NCBI GenBank assembly: GCA_934635545.1
Contig: CAKTZN010000010.1
Coordinates: 1 to 19,899, forward strand
DNA: 19,899 bases
DNA from: an uncultured Oscillospiraceae bacterium
Lineage (GTDB): Bacteria > Bacillota > Clostridia > Oscillospirales > Oscillospiraceae
Direction of reading: 5' to 3'
The notes beneath the pieces are model-generated. The model saw nothing but the letters and a program-made list of their open reading frames with translations, searched no databases and was not told the DNA's origin. Position numbers and translations under genes: made by a program. How positions within the stretch are numbered: position 1 is the stretch's first letter; the number at the start of each line of letters is the position of its first letter. Positions 14,471 to 19,899 of this stretch are shown here, one piece after another.

Positions 14471-15736
14471 TTACAGCCGGTACGTTCCGTCGCCGTCCGC
14501 CTCCAGCGTCAGGCCGAAGAACGTCCGCAGCGCCCGCACCATGTAGGCCGTATCCTGGGCGCCCGCCGTCTCGAAGGCGGAATGCATGGCCAACTGGCCA
14601 AGGCCGATGTCCGCCATATTCAGGGACACCTGGGTGTTGGCGATGCTGCCCAGGGTAGAGCCGCCCGCCATATCCGGCCGGTTGGCGTACCGCTGGAAGG
14701 GCACCTCCGCCTTTTCGCACACCGTCTGGAACAGCGCCGCCGACACCGCGTCGGTGGTGTACTTCTGGCTGGCGTTGTACTTCAGCACCACGCCGCCGTT
14801 CATCCGCACCGTGTGGTTCTTGTCGGCATACTCCGGGTGATTGGGGTGCACCGCATGGGCATTGTCGCAGGACAGCAGGAAGCTGCCCGCCGCCATGGTG
14901 CGCAGCGTCAGGCCCAGACCGTCGCAGATACGCTCCAGCGTCTCCAGAAGGAATGTGGAGGCCGCGCCCTGCTTCGTCTCGCTGCCCACCTCCTCGTTGT
15001 CGAACAGGCAGTACACGCAGGCGTTCCGGCTCTCCTCTGCCGTCAGGAAGCCCTGCAGGGAGGCGAAGGCGCATTGCAGATCGTCCAGCCGGGGCGCGGA
15101 GATGTAATTGCCCCATTCCACGCCAGGCTGGGGGTTATAGAGAAACAGATCGTATGTCAGCAGATCCTCCTCCGCCGCACCGGCGGCCTCGGCCACGCGG
15201 CCGCGGAAGCCGCCCTTTTCGCCGTACAGGGGCTGCATATCCACAGCAAAATTGTACTTCATGTTGCTGTTGGCCTCACGGTTCATGTGGATGGCCACAT
15301 TGGGGATCAGCGCCGCGATGTCCTTCAGATCCACCAGACGCATGGCGATGCCATTCTCTGTCCGCACCATGGCGCGGCCCGCGATGCTGAGGGGCCGATC
15401 CATCCAACTGGCGCACAGCATACCGCCGTAGCCCTCCACGCTGAGACGGGTGTCGCTCTCTCCCGCCAGCTCGGCATTCTCCTTGATCTTGAAGGTGGGG
15501 CTGTCGCTGTGGGCGGCGGTCATCATGAAGCCGCCGGGCCGGCCCTTGGGCAACCGGAAAGCGATCAGCGACGAGCCGTTGCGCGTCACATAGTACCGTC
15601 CGCCGGGCTCCAGCGTCCACTCCTCCGTCTCCCGCAGCGGACGATAGCCCTCCAGCTCCAGCAGCTTCGCCGTATGATTCACCGCTTGAAAGGCCGTGGG
15701 ACTGGCGGCAATATAGGAAAACAGCGCCTGATTCAT
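14471..15736 (-). CDS. M18-family aminopeptidase (probable aspartyl aminopeptidase)
   Basis: This 421-residue protein has the family's normal length. Zinc-site motifs are visible: TAAHSDSP (His76 and Asp78), SAPRLDDL (Asp near 218), DNEEVGS (Glu248-249), and the later HAVHPNHPEY and GGSTLG segments. M18 enzymes are cytosolic dodecameric dizinc peptidases that remove N-terminal residues, commonly Asp or Glu, from peptides. A GGGAGGA site precedes the start. Only 33 bases separate it from the upstream DUF1275 gene, so the two are probably one operon read from the promoter at 16481-16508. Confidence in the family is high; exact specificity is inferred. Confidence 0.93.
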   Translation of the reverse strand: MNQALFSYIAASPTAFQAVNHTAKLLELEGYRPLRETEEWTLEPGGRYYVTRNGSSLIAFRLPKGRPGGFMMTAAHSDSPTFKIKENAELAGESDTRLSVEGYGGMLCASWMDRPLSIAGRAMVRTENGIAMRLVDLKDIAALIPNVAIHMNREANSNMKYNFAVDMQPLYGEKGGFRGRVAEAAGAAEEDLLTYDLFLYNPQPGVEWGNYISAPRLDDLQCAFASLQGFLTAEESRNACVYCLFDNEEVGSETKQGAASTFLLETLERICDGLGLTLRTMAAGSFLLSCDNAHAVHPNHPEYADKNHTVRMNGGVVLKYNASQKYTTDAVSAALFQTVCEKAEVPFQRYANRPDMAGGSTLGSIANTQVSLNMADIGLGQLAMHSAFETAGAQDTAYMVRALRTFFGLTLEADGDGTYRL

Positions 15737-15769
15737 GGTGATATCCTCCCTTTATATAGTATCACAAGT

Positions 15770-16450
15770 TTACTCTGTCTTGATGGCCTCCATGGCCTCG
15801 GCCTTCTCCTCCTGCACCACCAGGATGAAGCCCCACACCAGCAGCGGCAGGGACCACAGCGCGCCCCGGATGCTCCAGAAGTGGGCCGCGCCCACGCCGA
15901 TGGCCGCGCCGATGTGGAAGCACAGCAGTGTGGACAGGAAGAAGCCCATCCGCTTGAGCTGCTCATGACTCTTGTTGCACAGATACTCCGCCAGCGCCAG
16001 CGACGCCTGCTTGGTGTTGTTGGTGGAGAAAATGGTGGAGCTGTAAAAATTCTGGGCGCCCCGGAAGCTGCTCCACTGGACGCTCATGGCAAAAAAGATG
16101 GGATACAGCGCGATCACCACCTCTGTCTCCGCCGGGATGAAGCACTCTCCTATCGCCGCAGCCGCCGTGATGATGGGCGACAGCCGCCGCATGTCCACGC
16201 CCCACTTGAAGGGCAGCAGCACCGTCAGCATGGTGCCGATCACATAGACCAGAAAGGCCCCGAAGTGCTCCAGCACGTTGAAGCCCCGGCCATACAGGGC
16301 GTCGATCACCAGCTCCAGCAGGTTCATGGTCTGGGCGCTGCCCATAACGCCGCCCCGGCACATGATGGCATAAGCCCCGAAAAAACCGCCCACGCAGGCA
16401 AAGGCCAGATGGCGGTACCAGTCGATATTTTTTCTTTTGTAAAGAGGCAT
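15770..16450 (-). CDS. DUF1275 (YoaK-like) membrane protein
   Basis: This protein of about 226 residues has about six membrane helices. An N-terminal WYRHLAFACVGGFFGAYAIMCRGGVMGSAQTMNLL segment matches the DUF1275 pattern (glycine-rich first helix, then a TxN motif). The start at 16450 is selected for its GGGAGGAAA site; an earlier in-frame ATG at 16549 lies upstream of this gene's own promoter, so it cannot be used. Family function is unknown; a role as transporter or channel is often assumed without proof. It is the first gene of an operon with the M18 aminopeptidase. Confidence 0.85.
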   Translation of the reverse strand: MPLYKRKNIDWYRHLAFACVGGFFGAYAIMCRGGVMGSAQTMNLLELVIDALYGRGFNVLEHFGAFLVYVIGTMLTVLLPFKWGVDMRRLSPIITAAAAIGECFIPAETEVVIALYPIFFAMSVQWSSFRGAQNFYSSTIFSTNNTKQASLALAEYLCNKSHEQLKRMGFFLSTLLCFHIGAAIGVGAAHFWSIRGALWSLPLLVWGFILVVQEEKAEAMEAIKTE

Positions 16451-16480
16451 ACAGTTTCCTCCCGCGCAAATCTCTTCAAC

Positions 16481-16508
16481 AGTATAACATACTTTCTCTT
16501 TGGGGCAA
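16481..16508 (-). promoter_or_regulatory. Promoter of the DUF1275-M18 operon
   Basis: Minus strand TTGCCC (16508-16503), a 16-bp spacer, and TATACT (16486-16481). It lies inside the longer version of the ORF and sets the true start at 16450. Confidence 0.65.
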
Positions 16509-16542
16509 TGGTGAAAACGACGAAAAAACGCAAAAAATACCG

Positions 16543-16570
16543 TTGACAACGACGAAAGATGTGGTAAAAT
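16543..16570 (+). promoter_or_regulatory. Promoter of the T-box/CAT-like/alaS transcript
   Basis: TTGACA (16543-16548), a 16-bp spacer, and TAAAAT (16565-16570) with TGG before it (extended -10). Transcription should start near 16577, at the beginning of the T-box leader. Confidence 0.82.
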
Positions 16571-16576
16571 AAGGGC

Positions 16577-16813
16577 AACATTGCGATACGGCTATGAGGA
16601 AACGAGTCCGCCGCGGCCACCCAGAGCGAGAAGGGGTATTGGTGCAAGCCCTTCGGGAACGGCAGGCAGGACAGCCACTTCCGAGCCTGCGGCGATGAGC
16701 CGCACGTTTCGTCCCCGTTACCGGACGACTGAGATGACGGCACAGCCGTCAAATTAGGGTGGTACCGTGAAGCGTCGCTTCGCCCCTATGTGGGGCGGGG
16801 CGTTTTTGTTTTT
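16577..16813 (+). ncRNA. T-box riboswitch leader, probably alanine-specific
   Basis: The T-box core TTAGGGTGGTACCG is at 16754-16767. Stem I is closed by CGGCT (16589-16593) with AGCCG (16698-16702). It has GA-motif arms GAGGA and GATGA, and a distal AGAG/GGTGCAA pair around the stem GAAGGG/CCCTTC (16630-16635/16649-16654). Two more hairpins precede the core (16709-16728 and 16735-16751). An 11-bp terminator stem (16776-16786/16792-16802) is followed by T-runs to 16813. The bulge TGGT would pair with an ACCA tRNA end, as in tRNA-Ala. A GCC triplet at 16674-16676, followed by ACTT, sits where the specifier codon is expected. Uncharged tRNA binding would favour antitermination. The Ala assignment is inferred from these points and from the downstream alaS. 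Confidence 0.9.
16776..16813 (+). terminator. Conditional terminator of the T-box leader
   Basis: An 11-bp GC-rich stem with two G·U pairs (16776-16786 with 16792-16802) has the loop TATGT and is followed by TTTTTGTTTTT. It is the expression platform of the T-box and lies just before the GGAGGTG of the next gene. Confidence 0.88.
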
Positions 16814-16824
16814 GGAGGTGCGAT

Positions 16825-17466
16825 ATGAGCTATCACATCATCGACATGGCGTCCGATCCCCGGTGCGGCCAGTTCGCCTATTTTCGGCAGATGGCCTACC
16901 CCTTCGCCGGGATCACAGCGGAGATCGACATTACGAACTTTATGGCCAATAGAGGCCAGCGCCCCTTCTTCCTCAGCTTTCTCTACGCGGTGACCAGGGC
17001 CGCCAACGCCGTTCCCCAGCTCCGCCGCCGCATCTTTGAAGACGGCACGGTGGTGGAGTTCGACTGGTGCCCGCCCTCCTACACCGCCATGAAGCCGGAC
17101 GGCGTGTACGTCTACTGCACGGTGGAGGGGGACCTGCCCTACGACGATTTCATCGCCCTGGGCCACCGGCGGCAGCGGGAGGTGCTGGAGCGGGGCACCC
17201 TCACCGAGGACGGCGACGCGAGGGCTTTCTTCTTCGTATCCAGCCTGCCGTGGCTGTATTACTCCCAATTAGAGCACCCTATGGTAAGCCCCGACGACAG
17301 CAACCCCCGCATCAGTTGGGGCAAGTACGTCACGGTGAATGGCCGCACCACCCTTCCGGTGTCGCTGCTCGTCAACCACGCCTTGGCCGACGGCCTGCAC
17401 ATCTCCCGGTTCTTCCGGAACCTCGAAGCAGAGCTGGCAGCGTTGGCCAGTCAATGGAACCAATAA
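16825..17466 (+). CDS. Chloramphenicol-acetyltransferase-like (CatA-type) O-acetyltransferase
   Basis: This 213-residue protein matches the CatA fold family in length and motifs: SFLYAVTRAANAVPQLRRRI, the serine region FFFVSSLPWLYYSQLEHPM (about 135-153), and the catalytic segment VNHALADGLHISRFF (183-197). The usual HHxxxDG is here NHxxxDG; the second, catalytic His (185) and Asp189 are kept, and the first His is Asn. True CAT enzymes acetylate chloramphenicol from acetyl-CoA, but many chromosomal relatives have unknown substrates. The gene starts after GGAGGTG, directly under T-box control, and 35 bases before alaS. That placement suggests a housekeeping role linked to alanine or tRNA supply rather than resistance; this is inference. 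Confidence 0.88.
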   Translation: MSYHIIDMASDPRCGQFAYFRQMAYPFAGITAEIDITNFMANRGQRPFFLSFLYAVTRAANAVPQLRRRIFEDGTVVEFDWCPPSYTAMKPDGVYVYCTVEGDLPYDDFIALGHRRQREVLERGTLTEDGDARAFFFVSSLPWLYYSQLEHPMVSPDDSNPRISWGKYVTVNGRTTLPVSLLVNHALADGLHISRFFRNLEAELAALASQWNQ

Positions 17467-17501
17467 CACAATAAAATTTATCATAAAAGGAGCGAAACAC
17501 T

Positions 17502-19899
<2,398 letters not shown>

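Noticed and set aside
14399..16546. A 715-residue open frame on the plus strand opposite the M18 and DUF1275 genes
   Set aside because: It begins inside the padR promoter and runs through the terminator hairpin at 14432-14461, and its translation is His/Gln/Arg-rich and low complexity. Clear peptidase and membrane-protein motifs lie on the other strand.

Overview
The window looks like ordinary chromosome from a high-GC member of the Clostridia, most likely an Oscillospiraceae-type gut bacterium (Flavonifractor, Oscillibacter or Lawsonibacter-like). The grounds are GC-rich coding sequence with strong GGAGG ribosome binding sites, sigma-A promoters of TTGACA/TATAAT type, a T-box leader, and the gene families present (BlaI/M56 pair, QueH, PadR-HAAS-DUF4097, the CDVCGK repeat surface protein). 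The genus is inference. No rRNA, tRNA, transposase, phage gene or CRISPR array was seen.

Layout: (1) 1-834, the 3' end of a gene for a repetitive cysteine-rich surface protein, with a terminator. (2) 989-3597, a blaI/blaR1-like two-gene operon; its promoter overlaps a palindromic operator and the M56 sensor protein carries a non-beta-lactamase extracellular domain. A bidirectional terminator separates it from convergent genes. (3) 3641-6525, minus strand: a TrkH potassium channel subunit behind a consensus promoter, then a MATE exporter. (4) 6684-7187, a small membrane protein resembling DUF6512, followed by about 200 bp of nested palindromes with no convincing gene. (5) 7455-9175, minus strand: an Fe-S/F420-dehydrogenase-beta-like protein overlapping queH (queuosine synthesis). 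(6) 9387-12484, plus strand: tmk, mltG and a U32 protein (probable tRNA U34 hydroxylation factor), divergent from (5). (7) 12532-14352, minus strand: padR, HAAS/DUF1700 and DUF4097, with overlapping reading frames and an operator at the promoter. (8) 14471-16450, minus strand: a DUF1275 membrane protein and an M18 aminopeptidase. (9) 16543-19899, plus strand: a promoter and T-box riboswitch, then a chloramphenicol-acetyltransferase-like gene, then alaS running off the right edge.

Functionally it is a mix of housekeeping (dTMP kinase, peptidoglycan chain termination, alanyl-tRNA synthetase, K+ uptake, peptidase), tRNA wobble-base modification (QueH and the U32 protein on either side of one promoter region), and two small envelope-sensing regulatory modules (BlaI/M56 and PadR/HAAS/DUF4097). 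No complete new multi-gene system is evident. The points most worth a second look are the acetyltransferase gene placed between an apparent alanine T-box and alaS, the nested-palindrome element at 7196-7399, the novel sensor domain of the M56 protein, the oxidoreductase-queH coupling, and the metal-binding-like 57-bp repeat protein.
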